Notes under the pieces: model-generated
The model's database searches: none
Told to the model about the DNA's origin: nothing
The model's input: only the letters and a program-made list of their open reading frames with translations
Position numbers and translations under genes: made by a program
Shown: positions 57,526 to 64,000 of the stretch, piece by piece
Layout of the letters: every line of letters begins with the position of its first letter
Numbering within the stretch: position 1 is the first letter of the stretch
Origin: Kutzneria buriramensis
Lineage (GTDB): Bacteria; Actinomycetota; Actinomycetes; Mycobacteriales; Pseudonocardiaceae
Assembly: GCF_003387475.1 (NCBI RefSeq)
Contig: NZ_QUNO01000027.1
Location: 1 to 64,000 of the forward strand
DNA: 64,000 nucleotides
Reading direction: 5' to 3'

Positions 57526-57666
57526 TGAAGCTGGAGCGAGAGTCTGAGGTTGATACCCGGGCTGCCTCTGCCGGTTGGGCTACCCCGGCTCGGTGGTGCC
57601 GGGAGGAGGACTCGAACCTCCACTGTGACCGGGTGTGGTCAGGCTGACGACTCAGTTTCAGCTTCA
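57526..57666 (-). ncRNA. tRNA-like RNA 1, permuted tRNA fold of YrlA type
   Basis: Minus strand. End stem TGAAGCTG (57666-57659) with CAGCTTCA (57533-57526); GAGTC (57653-57649) with GACTC (57544-57540); inner stem ACCCGG (57634-57629) with CCGGGT (57560-57555). The tRNA core follows: T-arm GGAGG-TTCGAGT-CCTCC (57621-57605), acceptor 3' strand TCCCGGC (57604-57598), closing loop ACCACCGA holding ACCA, acceptor 5' strand GCCGGGG (57589-57583, one G-U pair), TA, and D-arm GCC...GGC with GG in its loop. It lacks an obvious GNCGAA motif. It starts right behind two GC hairpins that follow the protein gene at 57718-58452 and may be processed from that transcript. Confidence 0.72.
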
Positions 57667-57706
57667 CGCCCCGGTGTCGGGGCGCGCCCCCGCGCTCCAG
57701 CGGGGG
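57667..57706 (-). terminator. Two consecutive GC hairpins after the 244-residue protein gene
   Basis: Hairpin 1: CCCCCGC (57706-57700) with GCGGGGG (57693-57687). Hairpin 2: CGCCCC (57684-57679) with GGGGCG (57672-57667). They start 12 bases after the stop at 57718 and end on the base before RNA 1. They may terminate the mRNA, or mark a processing boundary if the RNAs are co-transcribed. Confidence 0.6.
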
Positions 57707-57717
57707 AGTCTCGAAGG

Positions 57718-58452
57718 CTACCCGAACAGGTAGCCGAACACGGCGTCGCCGACGCGCTGGTCGGTGACCTCGAGGGCGTTGGCCTCCTCGCGGGCGAACT
57801 TCACCGCCTGCTGGAGCTTCTCGACGCGGTCGACGAGCTCGTTGACGCGCCGCGCGGGCAGCGCGCCGGAGAACTTGACGGTGGTCCAGTAGCCGACGGG
57901 CACGTCCTCGTAGTAGACCTCGACCTGAGCCGGGTGCTTCTCGGTGGCCTCGGCCTTGACGTGGTTGCGCGGCACCTTCTTGGTGCGGATGGTCCGCACC
58001 TGCTCGGTGCGCCAGTAGTCGGCGGACTCCTCGAAGCTCCAGGACTCGGCGGCGTCGAGCAGCGGCAGCTTCTTGACGAAGGTGTGCAGATCGACCAGCT
58101 GCTTCTCGAGGAACAGCAGGTAGGCCACGGGCACGTCGGACAGCAGCGTGCGGCCGTCGACGACGACGTCGGCCTTGGCCACGCAGTTGGCCCAGTCCTT
58201 GGTCGCGGTGACGTCGAACAGCCGCGTCAGCACGGACGCTGTCCGCCGCAGCACGTCCTCGGTCTTGACCTGGACCCGCGTGGACTCGGGCGGCAGCACC
58301 TCGCCGTCCTCGTCCTTCGGCTGGTAGGTGCGGGAGATGCCGGCGAGCAGCGCCGGCTTCTGCAGGGCGTGGTGCGCGTCGGTGAGGTCCCGCAGCGCGC
58401 CGCTCTTGACGCCCTTCTCGACCGCGATGATCTGGTTCAGCTTCGTCGTCAT
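57718..58452 (-). CDS. Uncharacterised 244-residue protein encoded beside the tRNA-like RNAs
   Basis: Start MTTKLNQIIAVEKGVKSG; the protein is mostly helical and mixed-charge, with LLSDVPVAYLLFLEKQLVDL in the middle, a VEVYYEDVPVGYWTTVKFSG strand pair, and a helical end. No catalytic motif, signal peptide or membrane segment is visible. I believe similar proteins occur in actinobacteria and their phages as a DUF family, but cannot name it with certainty. Its position directly upstream of two Y-RNA-like RNAs on the same strand raises a link to RNA repair or RNA quality control; this is inference from context only. Confidence 0.7.
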   Translation of the reverse strand: MTTKLNQIIAVEKGVKSGALRDLTDAHHALQKPALLAGISRTYQPKDEDGEVLPPESTRVQVKTEDVLRRTASVLTRLFDVTATKDWANCVAKADVVVDGRTLLSDVPVAYLLFLEKQLVDLHTFVKKLPLLDAAESWSFEESADYWRTEQVRTIRTKKVPRNHVKAEATEKHPAQVEVYYEDVPVGYWTTVKFSGALPARRVNELVDRVEKLQQAVKFAREEANALEVTDQRVGDAVFGYLFG

Positions 58453-58543
58453 GATGGCGGAAAGGGTAGCGGCGCGCTGATCACCACCGCAGCCGAATTA
58501 GTCCACAACAGGTTCCTGACATCGCGCGCCTACCGTGCGCGAC

Positions 58544-59527
58544 ATGCTGAGCACACTGGGCATCGGAATTCTCCTGGCCGGCACGGTTCTCGCGCCGCCG
58601 GCCGACACCGTGGCCACGCACGACCTGACGGTGTCGGCGGCGGACCGGCAGGCGGTGTTGGCGTACTGGACACCGGAGCGGATCAGGGCGCTGATCGTGC
58701 CGTCCACTGTGGACAATCCGCCGAAGTCGGGTCCGGACGGCGCGCCGTGGACGGGCGGGCTCCCGACGGTCGGACGGCTGTTCTTCACGGATCACGGCGA
58801 GGACGCGAGCTGCACGGCGACGGTGGTGGACAGCGCCAATCGCAGCACGATCGTCACCGCCGGGCACTGCGTCGACGACACGGATCTGCTGGGCGACAAC
58901 AACGCCTGGAACGCCGACGTGCTGTTCATCCCCGGCTATCACGACGGCCAGGCCCCGTACGGGAAGTTCGTCGGCCGACTCGGCGTGGCCGACAAGACGT
59001 GGCTGCTGAACGATCAGCAGAACGGCGCGAAGTTCGACGCTTTCGATCAGGCCTTTGTGGTCGTGAGCCCGAACGAGCACGGCCGGCGCGTGCAGGACGC
59101 GGTCGGCGGGGCGCAGCGCATCGGCTTCGACCGGCCGGGCGAAACCGTCGAATTCCAGTTCGGCTACCCGCGGGCCAGCAGTGACCCGGCGCGCGAGAAT
59201 CTGCCGGAGTACACCGGGGAGGAACTGGCCTACTGCCACGGCGTCGCCAAGCAGTACCCCGGCACTCCCGACTATCCGGACTCGCCCGACCAGTGGGGTC
59301 CGGCCTGCACGATGGGCGGCGGCTCCAGCGGCGGCCCGCGGATCGCCGACTTCCACCACGGCGTCGGCACGGTCGTCGGCGACAACACCCACGCCGGCTT
59401 CTTCACCACCGGAACGAACGACGTCTGTACCACGCAGGATCACACGGGGTGCACGCGATACCTGGTCGGTCCCCAATTCGACAGCAAGATCACCAAGCCG
59501 CTGTACGACCGCGCCGCGCATTCCTGA
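58544..59527 (+). CDS. Secreted trypsin-like (S1/V8-type) serine protease
   Basis: A 327-residue exported protease. A short signal sequence (MLSTLGIGILLAGTVLAPP) is followed by a propeptide-like region and the chymotrypsin-fold domain: His in VTAGHCVDD, Asp in KFDAFDQAF (to be confirmed), and Ser in MGGGSSGGP. The conserved SCTATVVDS strand before the His and CTMGGGSSGG pattern are usual in actinomycete glutamyl-endopeptidase-like proteins. ATG 58544 is preferred; GTG 58535 adds three residues. It is divergent from the 244-residue gene. Confidence 0.88.
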   Translation: MLSTLGIGILLAGTVLAPPADTVATHDLTVSAADRQAVLAYWTPERIRALIVPSTVDNPPKSGPDGAPWTGGLPTVGRLFFTDHGEDASCTATVVDSANRSTIVTAGHCVDDTDLLGDNNAWNADVLFIPGYHDGQAPYGKFVGRLGVADKTWLLNDQQNGAKFDAFDQAFVVVSPNEHGRRVQDAVGGAQRIGFDRPGETVEFQFGYPRASSDPARENLPEYTGEELAYCHGVAKQYPGTPDYPDSPDQWGPACTMGGGSSGGPRIADFHHGVGTVVGDNTHAGFFTTGTNDVCTTQDHTGCTRYLVGPQFDSKITKPLYDRAAHS

Positions 59528-59565
59528 GCCGCCACCACACCGAGCGCGAGGCCCCGCCGACGCTT

Positions 59566-59649
59566 GGCCCGGTTGCTGGATTTTCAAGCACCGCCACCCG
59601 ACGCACACTCCACTCAGCCGACGCGGTGCTTGAAAATCCGGCAAGGGCC
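59566..59649. repeat. Long inverted repeat (~26-bp arms)
   Basis: Left arm 59566-59593 and right arm 59624-59649 share GGATTTTCAAGCACCG and flanking TTGC and GGCCC blocks, with one 2-base bulge and one mismatch, around a 30-base spacer. Smaller hairpins (CGGCCCC-ACAA-GGGGCCG at 59656-59673) follow. It lies in the gap between the protease stop and the GH5 gene; the rest of 59528-59780 shows no gene. Confidence 0.75.
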
Positions 59650-59780
59650 AGGTACCGGCCCCACAAGGGGCCGAGCCGCGCGCGGAACGCGCGCCAACAA
59701 CACGAACGGACCATTGACCGGGGGTCGTGACCGTCACTAGCGTCAGCCGCGAATTTTTTTCATGTTTCCCGGGGAGCGTG

Positions 59781-61523
59781 ATGAGGGCACTGATCGCGGT
59801 GCTCGCGGCGGCGACGGCGGTGCTGGGCACGGCCCCCGCGGCGGTGGCGGACGACGTCCGGGCGCACGGCCTGACCGTCCAGAACGGCACCTTTGTGGAC
59901 GGTTACGGGCGCGAGGTGGTGCTGCGGGGCTTCAACATCTCGGGCGAGGTGAAGCTCGCGGAGAACGGCTTCCTGCCGTTCGCGAGCACCGCCGACGCCC
60001 AGGCCACGGCGCAGGCGATGCGTCGGCTGACGGGCGCGAACGCGGTGCGCTTCCTGATCTCCTGGGCCGGCGCGGAGCCGACCCGCGGCCAGCTCGACAC
60101 CACGTATCTGGCCAAGCTGGCCGACCAGATGAAGGCCTTCCTGGACGCCGGCTTCGAGGTGCTGCCGGACTACCACCAGGACCTCTACTCCCGCTACCTG
60201 TTCAACACCGGCAGCTGGTACAGCGGCGACGGCGCGCCGAAGTGGGTGATCGACGCCGGCCACTATCCACAGGAGAGCTGCGGGGCGTGTGTCCACTGGG
60301 GACAGAACGTCACATCGAACGCCGCGGTGAAGGACGCCACCAGCGACTTCTGGCACAACGCCAACGGCGTGCAGGACGAGTTCGTCAACCAGGCCACGCA
60401 GACCATGCAGTACCTGCACGACCGCCTGACGTCCGACGAGTTCGCGGGCATCGCCGGCCTGGACCCGTGGAACGAGCCCTACGCCGGCAACTACGACAGC
60501 AACCAGAACAGCCAGTCGTGGGAGCAGAACGTGCTGTGGCCGTTCTTCCAGCGTTTCCGCCAGGCCATGGACACCGCCGGCTGGCAGGCGAAGCCGGCGT
60601 TCATCGAGCCGAACATGTTCTGGAACGCCAACATCTCCTTCGAGAAGCAGACCGGCGGTTTCCTCGACACCGGCGCGATCGGCTCCCGCTACGTCTTCAA
60701 CACGCACTTCTACGACGAGCTGGCGCAGTCTGGCGTCCTCATGCCGGGCAAGGCCGGCGACGGCCAGTACTCCAACGACTTCGGCACCATCCGGGACCGC
60801 GCGGGAGCTCTCGGCACGGCGGCGATCGTCACCGAGTTCGGTCATCCGATGAGCGGATACACCTCGGACAAGACGCCCACCGTGGACAAGGCGATGTACC
60901 AGGGCCTCGATTCCCGGCTCTCCGGCGCGAACTGGTGGAGCCACCCGGCGCAGTCCGGCCCGGTGCTGTCGGGCACGCAGTGGCACTGGGACGTCTACAG
61001 CGGCCAGCACCACGAGCTGATGAATGACAATCCGGACAAGGTGCAGACCACCGCCGACGGCTGGAACGGCGAGGACTACTCCGCGGTCCAGAACGGACAA
61101 CTGCGGCAGGATTCCCGGCTGCTGGACCGCCTCTACCCGGCGGCGGTCGCCGGCCACACGCTGGCGTTCACGTACGAGGACCGTTCCCGCGACGGCAGCC
61201 AGGTGCTGACCTGGAACCCGGTGCCGAGCTCCATGCCCGCGACGTCGGCGATCGTCGGCAGCGGCCGCTACGGCGTGCTGGTGTGGCAGGGCAGCGCCGG
61301 CGACGCGCCGACGGAACTGCACGTGCCGGCGGACCTGAACGCCACCGTGATCTCCGACGTGACAGCGTCCAGAGCAGGCGATCGCCTGCTGCTGGCGGCT
61401 TCCCCCGGCCTGCACTTCGCGCTCGTCGCGGAGCCGGCGGCGTCGCCTTCGGACAGTCAGCTCACCGCCGCCCGCGCCGAACTCGCCCGTTGGGCGCCGT
61501 CAGCCACCGCGGGGGCGTCCTAG
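59781..61523 (+). CDS. Secreted GH5 glycoside hydrolase (endoglycoceramidase-like)
   Basis: A 580-residue exported enzyme: signal peptide (MRALIAVLAAATAVLGTAPA), then a GH5 barrel with GREVVLRGFNISGEVK, YHQDLYSRY, acid/base Glu in DPWNEPYAGN, and nucleophile Glu in IVTEFGHPMSG. The YHQDxYS and TEFG patterns and a C-terminal beta-rich domain (after about 440) match endoglycoceramidase/sphingolipid-glycosidase-type GH5 members better than plain cellulases. ATG 59781 has GGGGAG 5 bases upstream. It is read toward the small DUF3052-like gene 9 bases downstream. Confidence 0.88.
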   Translation: MRALIAVLAAATAVLGTAPAAVADDVRAHGLTVQNGTFVDGYGREVVLRGFNISGEVKLAENGFLPFASTADAQATAQAMRRLTGANAVRFLISWAGAEPTRGQLDTTYLAKLADQMKAFLDAGFEVLPDYHQDLYSRYLFNTGSWYSGDGAPKWVIDAGHYPQESCGACVHWGQNVTSNAAVKDATSDFWHNANGVQDEFVNQATQTMQYLHDRLTSDEFAGIAGLDPWNEPYAGNYDSNQNSQSWEQNVLWPFFQRFRQAMDTAGWQAKPAFIEPNMFWNANISFEKQTGGFLDTGAIGSRYVFNTHFYDELAQSGVLMPGKAGDGQYSNDFGTIRDRAGALGTAAIVTEFGHPMSGYTSDKTPTVDKAMYQGLDSRLSGANWWSHPAQSGPVLSGTQWHWDVYSGQHHELMNDNPDKVQTTADGWNGEDYSAVQNGQLRQDSRLLDRLYPAAVAGHTLAFTYEDRSRDGSQVLTWNPVPSSMPATSAIVGSGRYGVLVWQGSAGDAPTELHVPADLNATVISDVTASRAGDRLLLAASPGLHFALVAEPAASPSDSQLTAARAELARWAPSATAGAS

Positions 61524-61532
61524 AATCGCCGG

Positions 61533-61916
61533 ATGGTCGAGGGCACGCCGCTGGTCCGCAAGCTCGGCATCAGGCCGGGCCACCTGGTGACGCTGCGGCA
61601 CGCCCCGCCCGGCTGGACGTTCCCTGACGTGGAGTTGGTCGAGGACGACATCACCGGGGCAGATGTCGTCCTCGCCTTCTACCGCCGCCACGCCGACCTC
61701 GGCGACGACGTCACCGCCCTTGCGTCGGGACTGGCGGTGGCGTCGTCGCTGTGGGTCTGCTGGCCCCGCCGCGCGGGCGGGCACCGCAGCGACATCACCG
61801 ACAACGTGCTGCGCGAACTCCTGCTGCCCACCGGTCTCGTCGACGTCAAGGTGGCGGCGCTGTCCGAGGACTGGTCGGGGCTGAAGTTCGTGTGGCGCAA
61901 GGAACTCAGGGGGTGA
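61533..61916 (+). CDS. DUF3052-like small cytoplasmic protein
   Basis: A 127-residue soluble protein: VRKLGIRPGHLVTLRHAPPGW, ADVVLAFYRRHADLGDDV, SSLWVCWPRRAGGHRSDI, and the ending DWSGLKFVWRK. The end pattern DWSGxKFV and the alternating strands match DUF3052-type proteins of unknown function. It starts 9 bases after the GH5 stop and its 3' end overlaps a convergent membrane-protein gene by 11 bases. Confidence 0.78.
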   Translation: MVEGTPLVRKLGIRPGHLVTLRHAPPGWTFPDVELVEDDITGADVVLAFYRRHADLGDDVTALASGLAVASSLWVCWPRRAGGHRSDITDNVLRELLLPTGLVDVKVAALSEDWSGLKFVWRKELRG

Positions 61917-62283
61917 CCTCGCGGTCGCCGTGGCGACCGAACACCGTGGTCCGCTCCTGCTCCCGCTCGGTGATCTCCTGCTGGGTGCTCAACTGCTCGG
62001 CGAGCCGGTCGCGCTCGCGGCTGGCATCCGCCGCCTCGCGACGCGCCGCCCGGTATTCGGCGTTACGCGCACGACGACGCCGCCCGCCCATGGCGACCAT
62101 CCACACGCCCAGGCAGAACACCAGTCCGAGCACGATGCCGCCGACGAAGATCTGCGTCTCGTTGGCGTTGGTCACGTGCTGCCCGAACGCGGTGATCTCA
62201 TGGGTCGAGCCGGCGCCGTTGAACGCCACCGCCGCCACCGCGGCGGCGACCGCCAACACGATCAGCACGAGTCCGACGATCAT
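61906..62283 (-). CDS. Small membrane protein with two TM helices and a coiled coil
   Basis: A 125-residue protein: TM helix 1 (IVGLVLIVLAVAAAVAAVAF), a ~20-residue loop, TM helix 2 (IFVGGIVLGLVFCLGVWMVA), then a basic patch GGRRRRARN and a charged helix (REAADASRERDRLAEQLSTQ) that should form a coiled coil in the cytoplasm. The layout is that of LapA/DUF1049-like small membrane proteins. Function unknown. Diverges from DUF4360 paralogue C. Confidence 0.78.
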   Translation of the reverse strand: MIVGLVLIVLAVAAAVAAVAFNGAGSTHEITAFGQHVTNANETQIFVGGIVLGLVFCLGVWMVAMGGRRRRARNAEYRAARREAADASRERDRLAEQLSTQQEITEREQERTTVFGRHGDREVTP

Positions 62284-62602
62284 GGCCGTTCACCTCCACT
62301 GGGGCCCGTCCGGCCCGATGCCGGCGGTTACCCGCTGCGCGGCGACTCAAACGTGTGCGCCGAACGGAGCCATCGCGTATACGCGGTCGCAGCATTGGCG
62401 AGCGCTTAGGCCGATAGCCCGTACGCGCTAAATCCAAGAAAGCCGGTTTCCGCCGCGTAAAGCACGCGAGGTCAATTCATCCCACCATCGGACAACGGGC
62501 CGTTTTCATGTTCCACCGTTCAGTGGGTGCTCCGTTGTTACGCCTGCGCTACGGTGAGCCACGCGTGCGATCCTGTCGTGAAAAGTATTGGGAAGGAAAC
62601 CC
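62284..62602. promoter_or_regulatory. 319-base divergent promoter region before DUF4360 paralogue C
   Basis: No gene is seen. GC content is lower than surroundings in 62410-62530. The segment next to paralogue C shares with the region before paralogue B the leader GTATTGGGAAGGA ahead of the start, and TTGTTAC blocks further up (TCCGTTGTTACGCC here, AAGTTGTTACTCCG there). These may be common promoter elements. Confidence 0.5.
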
Positions 62603-63229
62603 ATGCTTACTACGATGGCGGCCACCGGTCTGGCATTATCGATGATCACTGCCGGTGTTTCCGCTCCCGCTGACGCTCCCCCCTCGGGCCCCGTCACGGT
62701 CGGCGTCGTCACGGTCAACGGATCCGGGTGCCCCGCCGGAACCACCGCCGTGGACGTGTCCTCCGACAATACCGCGTTCACCGTCACCTACAGCAACTAC
62801 CTGGCCCAGACCGGGCCCCAGTCGGCCCCGACCGACATCCGGAAGAACTGCCAGCTGGCCCTCAAGGTCCACGTGCCGCAGGGCTTCACCTTCGCGATCG
62901 CCGAGGCCGATTACCGCGGCTTCGCCGATCTTGCCTCGGGCGCTACCGGCATGGAACAGGCTAACTATTATTTCCAGGGCACGGCGCCGACCGCGCGTGT
63001 GCCGCACAAGTTCTCGGGCCCGTTCGAGAACGACTGGGAGACGGTCGACGCGACCGATGTGGCGTCATTGGTGTTCGCGCCCTGCGGCATCGACCGGCTG
63101 CTCAATGTCAACACCGAGCTGCGTGTGGCCGCCGGCAGTTCGGACCCCTCCAGCACGAGTTTCATGACGATGGACTCCACCGACGGAAGTGTGCACACCA
63201 CTTATCACTTCGCGTGGAAGCAGTGTTGA
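62603..63229 (+). CDS. Secreted DUF4360-type protein, paralogue C
   Basis: A 208-residue secreted protein: signal sequence (MLTTMAATGLALSMITAG), GSGCPAGTTAVDVSSDNTAF, VTYSNYLAQ, PTDIRKNCQLALKVHVPQGF, AIAEADYRGF, FAPCGIDRLLNVNTELRVAA, and ending MTMDSTDGSVHTTYHFAW. It is close to paralogue B across its length, including cysteine positions, and shares its ribosome-binding leader. It is preceded by a long divergent promoter region and followed by a hairpin. Function unknown. Confidence 0.88.
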   Translation: MLTTMAATGLALSMITAGVSAPADAPPSGPVTVGVVTVNGSGCPAGTTAVDVSSDNTAFTVTYSNYLAQTGPQSAPTDIRKNCQLALKVHVPQGFTFAIAEADYRGFADLASGATGMEQANYYFQGTAPTARVPHKFSGPFENDWETVDATDVASLVFAPCGIDRLLNVNTELRVAAGSSDPSSTSFMTMDSTDGSVHTTYHFAWKQC

Positions 63230-63250
63230 CCCCGTCATGACGAGCCGGGC

Positions 63251-63276
63251 CGGTGGCGTCCCACCCGGCGCCACCG
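63251..63276. terminator. Hairpin between paralogue C and the GNAT gene
   Basis: CGGTGGCG (63251-63258) pairs with CGCCACCG (63269-63276) between two convergent stop codons. Confidence 0.6.
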
Positions 63277-63283
63277 TCCCACC

Positions 63284-64000
63284 TCACCTCAGATAGTCCA
63301 CGCTGCGCGCATACGGGGCGAACCCCAGCGCCTCGTACAGCGGCAGCGCGGCCGGATGCCGGGAATCGCCGGCAACCGGGTAGACGACGGCCTCGCGGGC
63401 GCCTTCCGCACGCAGCGCCCTCAGGGCCGCCAGGCACACCGACCGCCCCAGACCCAGCCGCCGGAACCGGGCGTCGGTGCCCACCGGTTCGAGCAGACCG
63501 ACGCCGTTGGCCTCGTCGAACCAGACCAGGCAGCTCGCGGCGAAGGAGCCGTCCGGCGCGACCACGACCCAGTCGAGGCCCGCGCGGTACGGCCACGCCG
63601 CCGTCACCGCGCGATAGCTCTGCTCGTTCACCCGCGTCGCCGGCCAGGCGGCCTGGTGCACCGCGACCCGGTGCACCAGGTCGTCCGCGGTCACCGACCG
63701 CACCGTGAAGCCCTTCGGCAGCATCGGTTCCGGCAGACCGGTGAGCGCGCGCGTGAGGTAGGCCAGGTACGGTCCGTCCGATCGGACGTATCCGTTGCGC
63801 CGCAGAGCGTCCAACACGTGCGTCGCCCGGTCCAGGGTGGTGACTGTTTTCGGTCCGAAGTGGACCAGCACCTCGTCCGCCAGCTCCGGGTGCGCCGGGT
63901 CGACGTAGAGCTGGAGGTCGCCCGGCGCCTGTGACCAGCCCCAGGCACGGACCTCGCCGTCGACCTCCCACAGCCGCGTCGACCACTCGTCCTCGCGGCC
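63284..64000 (-). CDS. GNAT family N-acetyltransferase, 5' end outside the window
   Basis: A GTG at 63871 would open 195 residues, but the frame stays open and coding-like to the window edge (LWEVDGEVRAWGW, then LYVDPAHPELADEVL), so the gene continues past 64000. The C-terminal half is a GNAT domain: VGLLEPVGTDARFRRLGLGR with the acetyl-CoA loop RxxGLGR, then LYEALGF and a terminal YLR. The N-terminal half looks like a second, degenerate GNAT-like unit. The substrate is unknown. Confidence 0.85.
   Translation of the reverse strand, partial: GREDEWSTRLWEVDGEVRAWGWSQAPGDLQLYVDPAHPELADEVLVHFGPKTVTTLDRATHVLDALRRNGYVRSDGPYLAYLTRALTGLPEPMLPKGFTVRSVTADDLVHRVAVHQAAWPATRVNEQSYRAVTAAWPYRAGLDWVVVAPDGSFAASCLVWFDEANGVGLLEPVGTDARFRRLGLGRSVCLAALRALRAEGAREAVVYPVAGDSRHPAALPLYEALGFAPYARSVDYLR

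Noticed and set aside
57441-57620. Two ordinary tRNA genes on the minus strand
   Set aside because: T-arms and D-arms are present, but each acceptor strand pairs with the half that follows it rather than the half before, and the anticodon arm has no U33 or closed 7-base loop. A permuted tRNA-like fold explains every arm better.

Overview
This window is high-GC actinomycete chromosome. MurT/GatD, Lsr2, a conservon-type GTPase, IdeR/DtxR-type iron boxes, many GTG starts and many secreted Tat/Sec hydrolases point to a filamentous member of the Pseudonocardiaceae, for example a Kutzneria- or Amycolatopsis-like organism. The family assignment is inference; no rRNA or other taxonomic marker is present. 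No insertion sequence, prophage, CRISPR array or ordinary tRNA gene was recognised.

Left part (1-4.7 kb): the end of a roadblock-operon GTPase, then murT-gatD (lipid II amidation) overlapping a GntR/FCD regulator. A convergent DapA-family aldolase carries a perfect GntR-type palindrome in its promoter. lsr2 follows.

Siderophore locus (4.8-32.3 kb): a heterodimeric ABC exporter pair, an MbtH protein, a Tat-lipoprotein binding protein, an aspartate 1-decarboxylase (panD), a 5971-residue five-module NRPS, two FecCD permeases with their ATPase, and an L-ornithine/L-lysine N-monooxygenase. Iron boxes precede each transcription unit. Hand-read specificity codes give X(N-Me)-Ser(N-Me)-X(N-Me)-beta-Ala-Y, with Y possibly ornithine-like. 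panD starts three bases after the NRPS stop and would make the beta-alanine that module 4 appears to load. The NRPS starts with half a condensation domain and has no thioesterase. No acyl- or formyltransferase for a hydroxamate was found here.

Middle (32.4-50 kb): an orphan effector-domain protein, an aminotransferase/LysR divergent pair, an HTH-NB-ARC-TPR regulator, a secreted triple Cys-repeat protein, an F420-type LLM oxidoreductase with a KstR-like operator, a phosphopantetheinyl transferase, an AarF/ABC1 protein, a CBM2-FnIII-GH18 chitinase, a transmembrane Ser/Thr kinase whose normal start codon seems to be missing, an SDR, an HxlR regulator, and a GH4 glycosidase with its ROK regulator.

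Right part (51-64 kb): a methyltransferase, several regulators, an S53 protease, a trypsin-like protease, a GH5 hydrolase and small proteins. Three DUF4360-type secreted paralogues lie at 39.4, 46.8 and 62.6 kb. Between 57.36 and 57.67 kb, downstream of an uncharacterised 244-residue protein gene, are two tandem RNAs on the minus strand that fold as tRNAs opened at the anticodon and closed at the acceptor end. This is the layout of a YrlA-type bacterial Y RNA and is the most striking feature of the window. A family of palindromic intergenic elements (CCCCGCGAGTCGCGCTC ends) sits directly against stop codons at five places, four of them between convergent genes.
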